Shown here piece after piece: positions 35,945-45,128 of a DNA stretch of 64,000 nt. Source of the DNA: Bacillus sp. FJAT-29790 (GTDB lineage: Bacteria; Bacillota; Bacilli; Bacillales; Cytobacillaceae); assembly GCF_019039215.1 (NCBI RefSeq), contig NZ_JAHNZZ010000001.1, forward strand, positions 2,137,601-2,201,600, in the 5' to 3' direction. The notes beneath the pieces are model-generated. The model was not told the origin of the DNA. It did not search any database and saw only the letters and a program-made list of their open reading frames with translations. The position numbers and the translations under genes are program-made. Positions within the stretch are counted from its first letter, which is position 1. Every line of letters begins with the position of its first letter.

Positions 35945-36035
35945 TTCCACACCTCCTTTTGCCCTTTTATTATCATTACGTAAACAAGATGAAAATGTTT
36001 CAAGTATATCACCATTATATAATTAATAAAATAGG

Positions 36036-36060
36036 AAAAAGCCGATAAACGGCTTTTTTA
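36036..36060 (-). terminator. Terminator of yqgT
   Basis: AAAAAGCCG pairs with CGGCTTTTT around a five-base loop, about 30 bp beyond the yqgT stop codon. Confidence 0.8.
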
Positions 36061-36091
36061 ATTTAAATAGAATAAGCATTTATCTTTTCTT

Positions 36092-37279
36092 TTACATATA
36101 TAACGCAGCTAGATAAATACCAAGCACCTCTTCAAAAATTCCGTCAAATTGAGATAATGGCAACGGGTTGATTCCTTTTCCCATTTCAATCGTAAAGCCT
36201 GGTTTTCTGAAATCCTGTATAAACCAATCCTTGTAGCCAGCAAAGCTATCCACATACTGTACAGACTTATAACCACTTACTCTTGCAAACTCTGTAGCTA
36301 AAACCTGCGATTCAGGGGGCTCCATCCCTTCATATCCCCAATAGATTTCTTCCCCTTGCGTATGGAAGGCAAGCATGCGATCAAAATGTCGGGTTCTTGC
36401 TAAATCTGCCATTGCGATTGACTCGGGTTCGGTCAACGGAGCAGTCCCAGGGTAGTCCCTAGGTGCGGGAGCTTTTTCTGGTAATCTTTCCTTCTCAAAC
36501 TCCCATTTTGCCGGAAACTGGTCGTTTAAGTCAACCCCCCTAATATTTGCCTTCCATCCTGAAAAGTCTGTTCGCCCTCGATTGATTTTAATGACCTGCT
36601 CACTAACTGCAGCCGAAGGACCGTTCAAAACTAAATCTACCCCATCCGGATTCACCATTGGTACGATCGATAAATCAACTGTATTATATAATGGCATCGT
36701 CGCTAACCCTCTAATTGGTTTGACGTTCGTTAATGATAAAAGAAAGTGATTCAATAAAGACATTAACACACCAGAAGTGATCCATTCATTCGCATGAAAG
36801 GAGGCATTGAAATTCACCTTTTTTGTTCCTTTACCTAGCCGGATTTCCTGTATGGGCTTTCCAAGGACACTTTTGCCAATCGTGTTCACTTTTATAAAAG
36901 GATAGATTGCCTTCAAGCTCGTTATATCCGCTGTTACTGCTTCATAATTATAATTCTTTTTGCCATTTACAATTGCAGAAATGACCCTAGTTGGAATCAA
37001 GATCGTTGTTCCTACCGATAAGTGATTTGGATTTACTTTTTGATTAAGAAGGAGCAAGGCATCGACAGATAGATGTCTAGCTTCACTAAGCTTCCAAAAG
37101 GAATCGCCATTTTTTACTGTATAGTTCCGAGCTGTAAAGCCCGGAATTTGTACCTCTTGCCCTATATTTAATGCAGATGGATTGATCGTTGGATTAGAAT
37201 CAATGATTAAATTTAAGGGAATCATAAAAAGCCGGCTATAGTGCCCTAACGAATCGCCAGATCGTACTTGTACTTTCAT
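36092..37279 (-). CDS. yqgT: LysM-containing M14 carboxypeptidase-like endopeptidase YqgT
   Basis: 395 residues. Two N-terminal LysM repeats (about 3-45 and 50-95) are followed by an M14 zinc peptidase domain. Zinc and catalytic residues are visible: FHANEWITSG (His and Glu), the later LAFHTQGEEIYWG (His) and FTIEMGKG (catalytic Glu). It resembles gamma-D-glutamyl-L-diamino acid endopeptidase I, which cuts peptidoglycan peptides. ATG at 37277-37279 follows GGAGGAG by five bases. No signal peptide is visible, as in other proteins of this type in sporulating cells. Confidence 0.9.
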   Translation of the reverse strand: MKVQVRSGDSLGHYSRLFMIPLNLIIDSNPTINPSALNIGQEVQIPGFTARNYTVKNGDSFWKLSEARHLSVDALLLLNQKVNPNHLSVGTTILIPTRVISAIVNGKKNYNYEAVTADITSLKAIYPFIKVNTIGKSVLGKPIQEIRLGKGTKKVNFNASFHANEWITSGVLMSLLNHFLLSLTNVKPIRGLATMPLYNTVDLSIVPMVNPDGVDLVLNGPSAAVSEQVIKINRGRTDFSGWKANIRGVDLNDQFPAKWEFEKERLPEKAPAPRDYPGTAPLTEPESIAMADLARTRHFDRMLAFHTQGEEIYWGYEGMEPPESQVLATEFARVSGYKSVQYVDSFAGYKDWFIQDFRKPGFTIEMGKGINPLPLSQFDGIFEEVLGIYLAALYM

Positions 37280-37366
37280 ATTACTCCTCCTTTCGTCCAT
37301 TCATTCATATGAACGGAGGATGGAAAAAATGACATGTTCCCGCTTATGCCCGAAGGAATAACTTAA

Positions 37367-37401
37367 GAAAAAAACCTGCGATGATCGCAGGCTTTTTTTT
37401 T
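37367..37401 (-). terminator. Terminator of yqgS
   Basis: AAACCTGCGAT pairs with ATCGCAGGCTTT with long A- and T-runs outside. It begins one base after the yqgS stop codon. Confidence 0.9.
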
Positions 37402-37402
37402 G

Positions 37403-39301
37403 TTATTGTTCTCCTATTATTTCATTTTCAAATATGTTTGTTCCACGGTATTCTGTATTTTCATAAAACCTCAGCAAATCACCGTAAATGATCTTGTCTG
37501 AATACTCTAGCTCATTTTTGGCCTTTTCGATATATGGTTCACAAGCACCTTTATCGATTGGTTCACCGTTATTTTTATCGTAGCATGTATCACGTGTAAA
37601 AAGATAATCCTTCGTTATGAAGCTTCCATCGCGCAAAACAGTAAACTCCATTTTATCTTCAGAGAAAAGATCAGATCCAAACTCAATATTATTTTTTGTA
37701 TCAATTCCAAGCAGATGAAGAAGGGTCGGCTTCACATCGATTTGACCGGAAACTGTGGAAATTGTTTTCCCCTTTTGCCCAGGAATATGGATTAAAAAAG
37801 GTACTCTTTGCAATTGAGTGCTCACAAATGGAGTAACTTCTTCCCCTAAAAACTCACCCATTGCTTTATTATGGTTTTCAGAGATTCCGTAATGATCCCC
37901 GTAAAGAACAATGATCGAATCTTCATATAGCCCTTCTTCCTTTAATCGTTCGACGAAAATCTTTAAGGCTTCATCAGTGTAACGAACTGTAGGGAAGTAG
38001 TTATTTACCGTTTTGTTATTAGATGTATACGGTTCGATGAATCGATCTTCTTCTCCTAACTCAAATGGGAAGTGATTCGTTAAAGAAATAAATTTTGCAT
38101 AGAAAGGCTTCGGCATTTCTTTCAAATGCTGTACAGACTGTTCAAAGAAATCGATATCTTTCAATCCCCAGCCAACTGAATTCTCTTCATTGACATCAAA
38201 ATCAGGCAGTGAGTAAAAGCGATCGTAGCCAAAAGCCTGGTACATGATATCCCGATTCCAGAAGCTCTTGTTGTTAGCGTGCAAGGATGCTGTAAAATAA
38301 CCGTTATCATTTAGAATTTCCGGTGTTGCTGTAAATTCATTTCCTGAATGTGTAAAAAATACAGCACCACGGCTTAGCGGATACAAAGAATTATCGACGA
38401 GAAATTCTGAATCTGATGTTTTCCCTTGTGCAGTTTGATGGTAGAAGTTTTCAAAATAATAACTGTCTTTAATAAATTCATTTAGAAAAGGCGTTATTTC
38501 CTGCCCATTCACTTCATTATTAATGACAAAATTCTGCGTTGATTCCATCGAAATCAAGATTACATTCTTGCCTTTCGCAATCCCAAACATTTCATCATTA
38601 GGCTGTTTATAATTGGCATGGATATAGTTATCAATATCTACTAATTCACTGCCATCAGCCATTGCTCTTTGTGCAGATGACTTTGACTGAAGAAAAGCAT
38701 CATAGATGTGGTAATTATACGTTCCAATATTTTTGACGAGCATTTCACGGTCAAATGTGCGTGTCAGAAGCTGTGGCCGTTCTGTTTCAGCTAATCCTAG
38801 ATTAAAAAACGCAATGGCGACCGCTACGAGGAAAAACGCTCTGCGATCCACTTTTGAAATTTGGCGATAAGAGACAAATTTAGGCTTTAGATAAACAATG
38901 AACGCCAAAATAACAAAATCAGCAAAATATAAAGTGTCTGTCAAACTTAATAATTCATTCACACTGCTGCCGAGATCACTCATATTGCTCGTTTGAAATA
39001 GGACCGGCAGAGTTAAGAAATCATTAAAAAACCTATAAAAGACCACATTCGCAAATAAAACGGCTGAGATGACAAAGCTTGTGGTGAGTATGTAGCGGTT
39101 TTGATTTTTTTCTTTCATGAAAAAGCTAAGACCAAAAATAAAGAGCAAAAAGCTTAATGGATTAATGAACAGGATAAATTCCTGCCGCCAATTTTCTATT
39201 TTAATATCAAAGCTAGTTTTATAGACAATGTACGTCTTTAGCCAAAGCAGGACTGTTGCAATCCCGATAAACGATAACTTTGACCAATTTATTTTCTTCA
39301 T
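37403..39301 (-). CDS. yqgS: LTA synthase family protein YqgS
   Basis: About 632 residues: five N-terminal membrane helices (to about residue 175) and an extracellular sulfatase-like domain. The nucleophile motif is [10 protein letters not shown] (Thr about 254); [13 protein letters not shown] supplies metal ligands. B. subtilis has four such proteins (LtaS, YfnI, YqgS, YvgJ) that make polyglycerol phosphate from phosphatidylglycerol. ATG at 39299-39301 has GGGAGGG at 11-base spacing; a longer frame to 39376 is not supported. Confidence 0.9.
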   Translation of the reverse strand: MKKINWSKLSFIGIATVLLWLKTYIVYKTSFDIKIENWRQEFILFINPLSFLLFIFGLSFFMKEKNQNRYILTTSFVISAVLFANVVFYRFFNDFLTLPVLFQTSNMSDLGSSVNELLSLTDTLYFADFVILAFIVYLKPKFVSYRQISKVDRRAFFLVAVAIAFFNLGLAETERPQLLTRTFDREMLVKNIGTYNYHIYDAFLQSKSSAQRAMADGSELVDIDNYIHANYKQPNDEMFGIAKGKNVILISMESTQNFVINNEVNGQEITPFLNEFIKDSYYFENFYHQTAQGKTSDSEFLVDNSLYPLSRGAVFFTHSGNEFTATPEILNDNGYFTASLHANNKSFWNRDIMYQAFGYDRFYSLPDFDVNEENSVGWGLKDIDFFEQSVQHLKEMPKPFYAKFISLTNHFPFELGEEDRFIEPYTSNNKTVNNYFPTVRYTDEALKIFVERLKEEGLYEDSIIVLYGDHYGISENHNKAMGEFLGEEVTPFVSTQLQRVPFLIHIPGQKGKTISTVSGQIDVKPTLLHLLGIDTKNNIEFGSDLFSEDKMEFTVLRDGSFITKDYLFTRDTCYDKNNGEPIDKGACEPYIEKAKNELEYSDKIIYGDLLRFYENTEYRGTNIFENEIIGEQ

Positions 39302-39556
39302 AATTTTTGTTGCCCTCCCTGTTTTTTGGAACAGACTGGAATTTTTACAATTAATGGATGAAATTGATCGAATCAAACATTATCTTAATCCTTTTTTAAT
39401 AAAAAATCAAATCTTCCTTAACAATATTATTATAGAATGGTATATTGGAGGATATTCTCTTTGTCCACAGTATTAGACGAATTATACATGAAAAAGTTTC
39501 GTATTTGTCCAATTTCAGAAAAATGAATCTTTCAGCTTAGATATACATTTATTTTT

Positions 39557-39786
39557 AGCTCTTTTCGCATATATTGTTGTTTTTAGCTTTAAAAGTTTGC
39601 CCGTTGATTTCCGCTGCGGGCACTTGCTTTCCGCGGGGAGGGACGGGAGCCTCCTGGCGTTACCGCCTGCGGGGGTCTCCCGTTCCCTCTATTTCCCGCA
39701 GGAGTCAAGTGCCCTCCGCTCCAATCAACTCAGATAGTTAAATTTAAATTGCACTAATAAAGCAACAAAGCTTACGAAAACAACCT
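39557..39786. repeat. Family A MITE-like element, copy 3 (full length)
   Basis: 230 bp from AGCTCTTTTCG to CGAAAACAACCT, with flanking ATTTTT on both sides (39551-39556 and 39787-39792). Core hairpin and bounding TCCGCT repeats as in copy 2, about 90 percent alike by eye. It lies in the 570-bp gap between yqgS and glcK; I see nothing else in that gap except the glcK terminator. Confidence 0.82.
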
Positions 39787-39825
39787 ATTTTTTTGATTCA
39801 TAAAAACGAGAAGAAATACCTATAA

Positions 39826-39857
39826 AAACAAAAAGTATCCGCAACAATACGGATACT
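39826..39857 (-). terminator. Terminator of glcK
   Basis: On the minus strand GTATCCG pairs with CGGATAC around an eight-base loop, followed by TTTTTGTTTTT. Confidence 0.82.
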
Positions 39858-39872
39858 CTGCAAATTTAATAT

Positions 39873-40841
39873 CTACTTGTTTTTGGCGAGCCATGCAGCC
39901 CCAATGACGCCCGCATCATTTCCTAGGATGGCTAGGTCAATAATTGTTGATTGTCCGACTCTCGGAAACGCAAATTTTTTAAAATTCTCTTTGACAGGCT
40001 TTAAGAGGATATCACCAGCTTTTGAGACTCCACCACCCAGGACTATTTTATCAGGGTTCAGTGTATTACCGATATTAGCAAGGGCAAGTCCTAAATGAAA
40101 TGCCGTATTTTTAATAATAGAATGGGCAAGTTCATCACCGTTTTTTGCCGCATCAAAAATATCCTTCGCAGATATTTCCCTATTTTGCCGGTACTTATTA
40201 GCAAGTTCCCCCACATGACTTTCATTCTCATTCAAAATCTCCATTGCCTGCCTGACAATACCCGTTGCAGATGCGATCGTTTCCAAGCAGCCTGTCTTTC
40301 CACAATTACACATAGCGCCACCTTCTGCGACGGATGTTATATGGCCGATTTCACCTGCGGCCCCGCTCGCTCCCTGAACGATATCCCCACCGGCAATTAC
40401 ACCACCGCCAACCCCGGTCCCAAGTGTAACACACACAATGTTTTCAGCACCATTTCCTACACCTTTCCACATTTCGCCTATGGCTGCACAATTGGCATCA
40501 TTTTCAATCACGACTGGCAGTAATGTTTCAGCTTCAAGCTCAGCTTTTAAAGGATAATTATCTCTCCAGCCAAGATTGACTGTATTATATAAGGATCCCG
40601 TTTTATAGTTAACTGGCCCCGGTGCACCCATGCCAATCCCTTTAATCTTCTCCCTATTCTGGCCTAGTTCTTGCAGCTTATTTTCAATAGCTCTGCCAAT
40701 ATTTTTCGTAATATTTTCCCCTTCATTCGAGTTGTCCGTAGGGATTTCCCATTTATTCAAAATTTCCCCACCGTCATTAATAAATGCCAATTTAGTTGTC
40801 GTCCCCCCTAAATCGACTCCTATTAACCATCTCTCTCCCAT
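39873..40841 (-). CDS. glcK: ROK-family glucokinase GlcK
   Basis: ATP-dependent glucose kinase, 322 residues. N-terminal GVDLGGTTTKLA is the ATP-binding motif, ENDANCAA holds the catalytic Asp (about 115), and CNCGKTGC (178-185) is the zinc-binding ROK signature. ATG at 40839-40841 follows GGGGGAAGG. It is the last gene of a short yqgQ-glcK unit. Confidence 0.95.
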   Translation of the reverse strand: MGERWLIGVDLGGTTTKLAFINDGGEILNKWEIPTDNSNEGENITKNIGRAIENKLQELGQNREKIKGIGMGAPGPVNYKTGSLYNTVNLGWRDNYPLKAELEAETLLPVVIENDANCAAIGEMWKGVGNGAENIVCVTLGTGVGGGVIAGGDIVQGASGAAGEIGHITSVAEGGAMCNCGKTGCLETIASATGIVRQAMEILNENESHVGELANKYRQNREISAKDIFDAAKNGDELAHSIIKNTAFHLGLALANIGNTLNPDKIVLGGGVSKAGDILLKPVKENFKKFAFPRVGQSTIIDLAILGNDAGVIGAAWLAKNK

Positions 40842-40864
40842 TTTCCTTCCCCCTATCAAAAAGT

Positions 40865-41065
40865 TTAGTTTTTTTCTTTTAACAGCCGTGCCTCTTGTCT
40901 TAATAATAAAATAGCGGTTTGATAGTCTTTTGGATCAATCAATTGTGCCTGATACAGCTCCCTTATTTCCTCCTCCATCACCTCAAGATCTGCTGCTCTG
41001 TCACCCATATAAATAATTGTTCCGTATTTTTTAAGAAATTGCTGAATGTCATAAAACGTTTTCAT
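40865..41065 (-). CDS. yqgQ: YqgQ family small protein (DUF910)
   Basis: 66 residues, helical and charged, with YDIQQFLKKYGTIIYMGDRA and ELYQAQLID typical of the family. Function unknown; its location just before glcK is conserved in Bacillus. ATG follows AAGAGGG. Confidence 0.9.
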   Translation of the reverse strand: MKTFYDIQQFLKKYGTIIYMGDRAADLEVMEEEIRELYQAQLIDPKDYQTAILLLRQEARLLKEKN

Positions 41066-41177
41066 TTATTTACCCTCTTAACTATAGATAAAATTAGTTT
41101 TAGCTACCTATTATCTCTATTTCGACGCATCCCATAAAGTATATTCCAATTCGGGCCTCCCCTCAAGGAAATCTATA

Positions 41178-41366
41178 AAGTGAAACTTCCATCAGTGGGG
41201 TTTTCGACGCACAGGACGTACTAATGCCGACGTTGCCACAGGACGTCTCGTTCTTAGTCTGTGTTCCTATGTCGGGCCTTTATCGGCAGTTTGTCCCCCA
41301 CTTATCCTTCCTCGATTTCCCGAAGTCTTGAAGTAGGGGTCTTACTGCCCGTTAATCTGCGATAAA
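41178..41366 (+). repeat. Family C extragenic element, copy 3
   Basis: It begins AAGTGAAACTTCCATCAGTG and ends CCCGTTAATCTGCGATAA, as in the copy at 7418. The interior carries CACAGGACGT repeated twice and a CTTGAAGTAGGGG block shared with copy 2. It lies between yqgP and yqgQ. Confidence 0.7.
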
Positions 41367-41403
41367 TTGCATCAGAAGTTCTGGAAGTACTCAATAAAGG
41401 TTA

Positions 41404-42945
41404 TCATCCCCCAAGCTCGTTAAGCTGTTGCAATAATTTCTGATAATCCTCTTGACCTTGTTTTAACTCAACAGCCTTGGCTGCGTATTTTTTTGCTTCC
41501 TGGATATTTCCCTCATCAAGATATATGAGTGCTAAATTATAATACGCTTCATGGAAATCTTTTCCTTTTTCAATCGCAAGCAGCAGATGCTCCCTCGCTT
41601 TAACGATCTCCTCCATTTTGATTTCGGCGAAAGATAGCAAAAAATAAACCTCAGCGGATGCATTCCCTTTTATTGCATAATCCGTCAGCAAGACTTGAGC
41701 CTTATTATATTCTTCCATCCTTATATACTCCTGTGCCATCACCAATGCTGATTGCTCATTAAGTAATCTCCCAGGTTCATTAAAGCCATATTTCAGTAAA
41801 CCAGTAATCGCAAAAGCACTGACAATTAAAAACAGAAACTGTAACAATGGTTTCTTTTTCTTCGGAAAATGAACAATCCCAGTTGCGAGAAATCCACCGA
41901 TAAGTCCGCCAATATGTCCTGCGTTATCAATTCCAGGCATCGAAAATCCGAATGCCATATTGATTCCAAGAACAATTAAGATATTAAACCCCATCGTTCT
42001 GAAAAAAAGCTTAGGATAAATAACACCGAAGTAAAGCAAAGCGCCAAAACAGCCAAATATCGCCCCACTTGCCCCTGCCGAAAGATTAGGACTAAAAAGA
42101 AAACTTGCTAGAGAACCGCCAAATCCGGCGATCATATAGATAAGGAAAAAACGAAGATTCCCATAAATTCTTTCTACTGCTGTTCCAAGATAAAAAAGCG
42201 CAAGTGTATTCATCAATAAGTGCAGAACCCCGATATGAAGCACAATTGGAGTGAAAAACCGCCACCATTCCCCTTCTAAAATAAGTGGATTGAACTTTGC
42301 CCCATACCTTATTAAGGTTGAAGTGTTTGTGCTACCGCCTTTCCATTCTAAAAAAAGAAACACCGCCACTTGAATAATCATAAACATATACGTAAAAAAA
42401 GGTTTGCCATGCTCAAAAAGTGATTGTTCTTTTTTGGCATTATTTGAAGCCTCTAATAGAGCAGCGTGCTTCACCGCTTCAACATCATTCTCAAAATAGG
42501 CATCCTTAACAGGAATAGAAAGTGAATCTTGAAAGACACTCCCTAAATGTTGCAAGCTCTTTTCGTAATTGGTACGATCGCAGATAACCGAATTCACCTT
42601 CGTTTTCTCGTTGCCAGGTATGATAAAAGGCTTTTCAACTCTAAATTCATAATCATCAACCGGCGGATATGGAGTGACATATATATTCAATACATTCATG
42701 TCACTAGTCGCAAGCTGTTTTCGAATGCTTTCGCCATTCATAGCCGTCCGTTCAATATCCCTTTGCATCCAATTGCTCCAATCAAGATTATGACGGAGCA
42801 AGCGAATAACCCGCGCTTCTTTATTTTCTAATTTTTCAAGCCATAATTCATTTTGTTCTTTAGCCAATTGGACAATTCGATATTCATGTACAGAAATAAA
42901 ATAATGAGCCAGCCGCCAGAATAAATACTCCTCTTGAAAACTCAA
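41404..42945 (-). CDS. gluP: Rhomboid intramembrane serine protease with TPR tail, YqgP/GluP
   Basis: 513 residues. A cytoplasmic N-terminal domain (about 1-175) precedes the membrane rhomboid domain (about 180-380) with catalytic GASGA (Ser 293) and His 344 in AGHIGGLIG, then a C-terminal TPR region (about 395-510, YYNLALIYLDEGN). In B. subtilis YqgP cleaves the magnesium transporter MgtE. TTG at 42943-42945 after GGGGG is preferred to the GTG at 42957, which lies at the site itself. Confidence 0.93.
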   Translation of the reverse strand: MSFQEEYLFWRLAHYFISVHEYRIVQLAKEQNELWLEKLENKEARVIRLLRHNLDWSNWMQRDIERTAMNGESIRKQLATSDMNVLNIYVTPYPPVDDYEFRVEKPFIIPGNEKTKVNSVICDRTNYEKSLQHLGSVFQDSLSIPVKDAYFENDVEAVKHAALLEASNNAKKEQSLFEHGKPFFTYMFMIIQVAVFLFLEWKGGSTNTSTLIRYGAKFNPLILEGEWWRFFTPIVLHIGVLHLLMNTLALFYLGTAVERIYGNLRFFLIYMIAGFGGSLASFLFSPNLSAGASGAIFGCFGALLYFGVIYPKLFFRTMGFNILIVLGINMAFGFSMPGIDNAGHIGGLIGGFLATGIVHFPKKKKPLLQFLFLIVSAFAITGLLKYGFNEPGRLLNEQSALVMAQEYIRMEEYNKAQVLLTDYAIKGNASAEVYFLLSFAEIKMEEIVKAREHLLLAIEKGKDFHEAYYNLALIYLDEGNIQEAKKYAAKAVELKQGQEDYQKLLQQLNELGG

Positions 42946-43049
42946 TTCTTCCCCCACACTTTCTATACTGGGTTTTAAAATGTCTTAGATGATTTGATCT
43001 TATCATTAATATACCATTTTACTTTATCCTCTCCACAAAATTCAGACAA

Positions 43050-43079
43050 AATAAAAAGACCCTAAATAAGGTCTCTTTA
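43050..43079 (-). terminator. Terminator of the YqgO-like gene
   Basis: AAAAAGACC pairs with GGTCTCTTT with one mismatch around an eight-base loop. It has a U-rich tail on the minus strand. Confidence 0.75.
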
Positions 43080-43089
43080 CGCGTGATCC

Positions 43090-43287
43090 TTAACGAAAAT
43101 CAGCTGGACTTGATGGAAATACTGATTTCATCATTCGATCCCGTATGCCGGGCAAGCTCATGAACGAATTGACAAGGATCCGGCGAATAAAAGAATTGCC
43201 GAAAAGAACATTCATTACACGATAACGATTCTGAAAAACCAAATAACCACCTAGTCCAATCATGAAAATTGATAATAGACGTCCCAT
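43090..43287 (-). CDS. yqgO: YqgO-like small membrane-associated protein
   Basis: 65 residues with an N-terminal hydrophobic segment (MGRLLSIFMIGLGGYLVFQNRY) and a basic C-terminal half. Function unknown. ATG at 43285-43287 has GGAGGG seven bases upstream. The name rests on position between yqgP and yqgN. Confidence 0.65.
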   Translation of the reverse strand: MGRLLSIFMIGLGGYLVFQNRYRVMNVLFGNSFIRRILVNSFMSLPGIRDRMMKSVFPSSPADFR

Positions 43288-43350
43288 GCTCATCCCTCCT
43301 GTTTGTAGTTTGGGATGAACTTCCTTCTTTTATCCATATTGATCAGCGAA

Positions 43351-44139
43351 TTAACGAAACATGACAATGGAGAGAGTGCCGAGAATTGCGGCAAGAAAAC
43401 CTGAAAAAAAGTTAACAAAATCATTATTTATGAAAGAAACGCCTTTAGTTAATTGAGTCTTTACCCCACAATGATTTAATGACTCTACTTCCATATGGCA
43501 GACTTTACATTGATAAACCGCCTGAACGAATGCACCTAACAATGTATCAAATACATTGCCTGCAAAGCCAAATATAAAAATAACAAGGAACTCATTACTA
43601 GTTAAATGAAATAAATAAGAAGATAGCGCCGCAATGGTCAAAGCGCCGCCAATTGCTGCAAATGTTCCGAGAAAACTGACAGCTCCAGATGTTCCGGTTT
43701 CAATCCGTTTAAAAGATCTGAGAAAAACGGGAGGGCGTTTGCTTAATGATCCAATTTCAGACGCCCAAGTGTCCGAATTGGAACTCGCAATCGAAATCGC
43801 AAAGCCAATAAACCATATCGGATGTGGAAAAGCTAGATAAAGCAGACCAGCAATTGCAGCAGTTCCCCCATTTGCCGCAACTTGCTGCCAATCCCGGCGT
43901 GAACCTTTTTCATGACGTTCTTCTATTTTAATTTTAACCTTACTCTTGTACTTGGACAAAAAACTTGAGCTAGCGAAAAAGAAACCGAGTAAAAGCAGGC
44001 CATTCATGCCAAAAGCTGCGCTGACAGCAAGCCCAATTAAGAACGCCGCGATACTTCCAGACTTTGTTAATAATCGAAAATAATAACCGCTTATTGCCGT
44101 AACCGCTATAAATAGGTAAATAAAAATTGGATCACTCAT
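43351..44139 (-). CDS. DUF92 family membrane protein
   Basis: 262 residues with about six helices and the DUF92 segments SSSFLSKYKSKVK and ASSNSDTWASEIG. The family includes plant phytyl-phosphate kinase (VTE6), so a prenyl- or polyprenyl-phosphate kinase role is possible but unproven. It overlaps the 3' end of yqgN by 8 bp. Confidence 0.88.
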   Translation of the reverse strand: MSDPIFIYLFIAVTAISGYYFRLLTKSGSIAAFLIGLAVSAAFGMNGLLLLGFFFASSSFLSKYKSKVKIKIEERHEKGSRRDWQQVAANGGTAAIAGLLYLAFPHPIWFIGFAISIASSNSDTWASEIGSLSKRPPVFLRSFKRIETGTSGAVSFLGTFAAIGGALTIAALSSYLFHLTSNEFLVIFIFGFAGNVFDTLLGAFVQAVYQCKVCHMEVESLNHCGVKTQLTKGVSFINNDFVNFFSGFLAAILGTLSIVMFR

Positions 44140-44704
44140 TCATGTTTAGAACCTTTTCATCCGTAATTATTTTTTGAACTGGAATATCATGGCCCTCTAA
44201 GGGAAGCTCTGAAACAATCTGAGTTTGAAAAGCAAGTGTCAACGTATGTCCTTTATATCTTGTCAGATATCGATCATAATACCCTCCGCCAAATCCAAGC
44301 CTGTATCCGGCTTCTGTAAAAGCAAGCCCAGGGACGATCAACAAATCGATTTCATCTGCAGTCACTTCTTTCGTTACTGCTTCGATCGGCTCAAATAAGC
44401 CTGAGTATACCGATTCTAATTGATCGAATTGATTAAGCGTTCGGAAAACCATCTCTCTGCTTTTAGGAAGACATTTCGGAATCACGACTTGCTTTCCTTC
44501 TTCCCAAGCTTTTCTAATAATCTGGTATGTATCGACTTCCGGATGATTGGAAAGCGTAATTCCAACTATACTTGCTTCTTTCCAAAATGGATCCCCGTAA
44601 AGAGACTGAGCAATCCGGTAAGAACGGTGTTCATAATGAGGTTTTGTTATCGAAGCAAGTTTTTCTATCATTTGTTTTCGAGAAATTTGTTTTTCATTTT
44701 TCAT
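44132..44704 (-). CDS. yqgN: 5-formyltetrahydrofolate cyclo-ligase YqgN
   Basis: Converts 5-formyl-THF to 5,10-methenyl-THF with ATP. 190 residues with the C-terminal VPGLAFTEAGYRLGFGGGYYDRYL motif, which holds the nucleotide-binding glycines. ATG at 44702-44704 is chosen; the open frame extends eight codons upstream without a clear ribosome binding site. A family A element lies directly upstream. Confidence 0.93.
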   Translation of the reverse strand: MKNEKQISRKQMIEKLASITKPHYEHRSYRIAQSLYGDPFWKEASIVGITLSNHPEVDTYQIIRKAWEEGKQVVIPKCLPKSREMVFRTLNQFDQLESVYSGLFEPIEAVTKEVTADEIDLLIVPGLAFTEAGYRLGFGGGYYDRYLTRYKGHTLTLAFQTQIVSELPLEGHDIPVQKIITDEKVLNMNE

Positions 44705-44730
44705 CAAACAACCGCCCCAATCTTTCAATA

Positions 44731-44834
44731 AGGCTGTTTTCGCATATATTGTTGCTTTAGCCTACAAAGTTTGCCCGTTGATCTATTAGATAAATATCAC
44801 ATTATAAAAGCAACAAACATTACGAAAATAACCT
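44731..44834. repeat. Family A MITE-like element, copy 4 (core deleted)
   Basis: 104 bp from AGGCTGTTTTCG to CGAAAATAACCT. It is flanked by a perfect, non-repetitive 6-bp duplication TCAATA (44725-44730 and 44835-44840), the clearest evidence of transposition in this window. The GC-rich hairpin core is absent. It sits just upstream of the yqgN start. Confidence 0.88.
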
Positions 44835-44871
44835 TCAATAATAGGAAATGACCAAAAACTTCTTTAAACAA

Positions 44872-44903
44872 CAAAAAAAGCAGTAGGAAGCACCTACTGC
44901 TTA
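44872..44903 (-). terminator. Terminator of rpmG
   Basis: AAGCAGTAGG pairs with CCTACTGCTT around a five-base loop, followed by TTTTTT on the minus strand. It overlaps the rpmG stop codon. Confidence 0.88.
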
Positions 44904-45050
44904 TTTTGTTTCACGGTGTAGTGTTACACGTTTTAATCTTGGGCAATATTTTTTCAGCTCAAGACGATCTGGGTTGTTACGTTTATTTTTTTTAGTAATA
45001 TAGTTACGATCACCAGTCTCTGTGCAAGCTAACGTAATGTTCACACGCAT
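44901..45050 (-). CDS. rpmG: Ribosomal protein bL33 (RpmG)
   Basis: 49 residues, [20 protein letters not shown] to LHRETK. The two zinc-ribbon CxxC pairs are broken: CTETG replaces CTECG and only KYCPR remains of the second, so this looks like a zinc-independent form of L33. Start ATG at 45048-45050 follows GGAGGG. It lies outside any r-protein operon, as usual for rpmG paralogues. Confidence 0.95.
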   Translation of the reverse strand: MRVNITLACTETGDRNYITKKNKRNNPDRLELKKYCPRLKRVTLHRETK

Positions 45051-45128
45051 GTAAATTTCCCTCCAAACTATGTTCAAGCAAGTTCGTTCATACGACTTTT
45101 TTATAATATCACTTTTTAATTGTAAATG

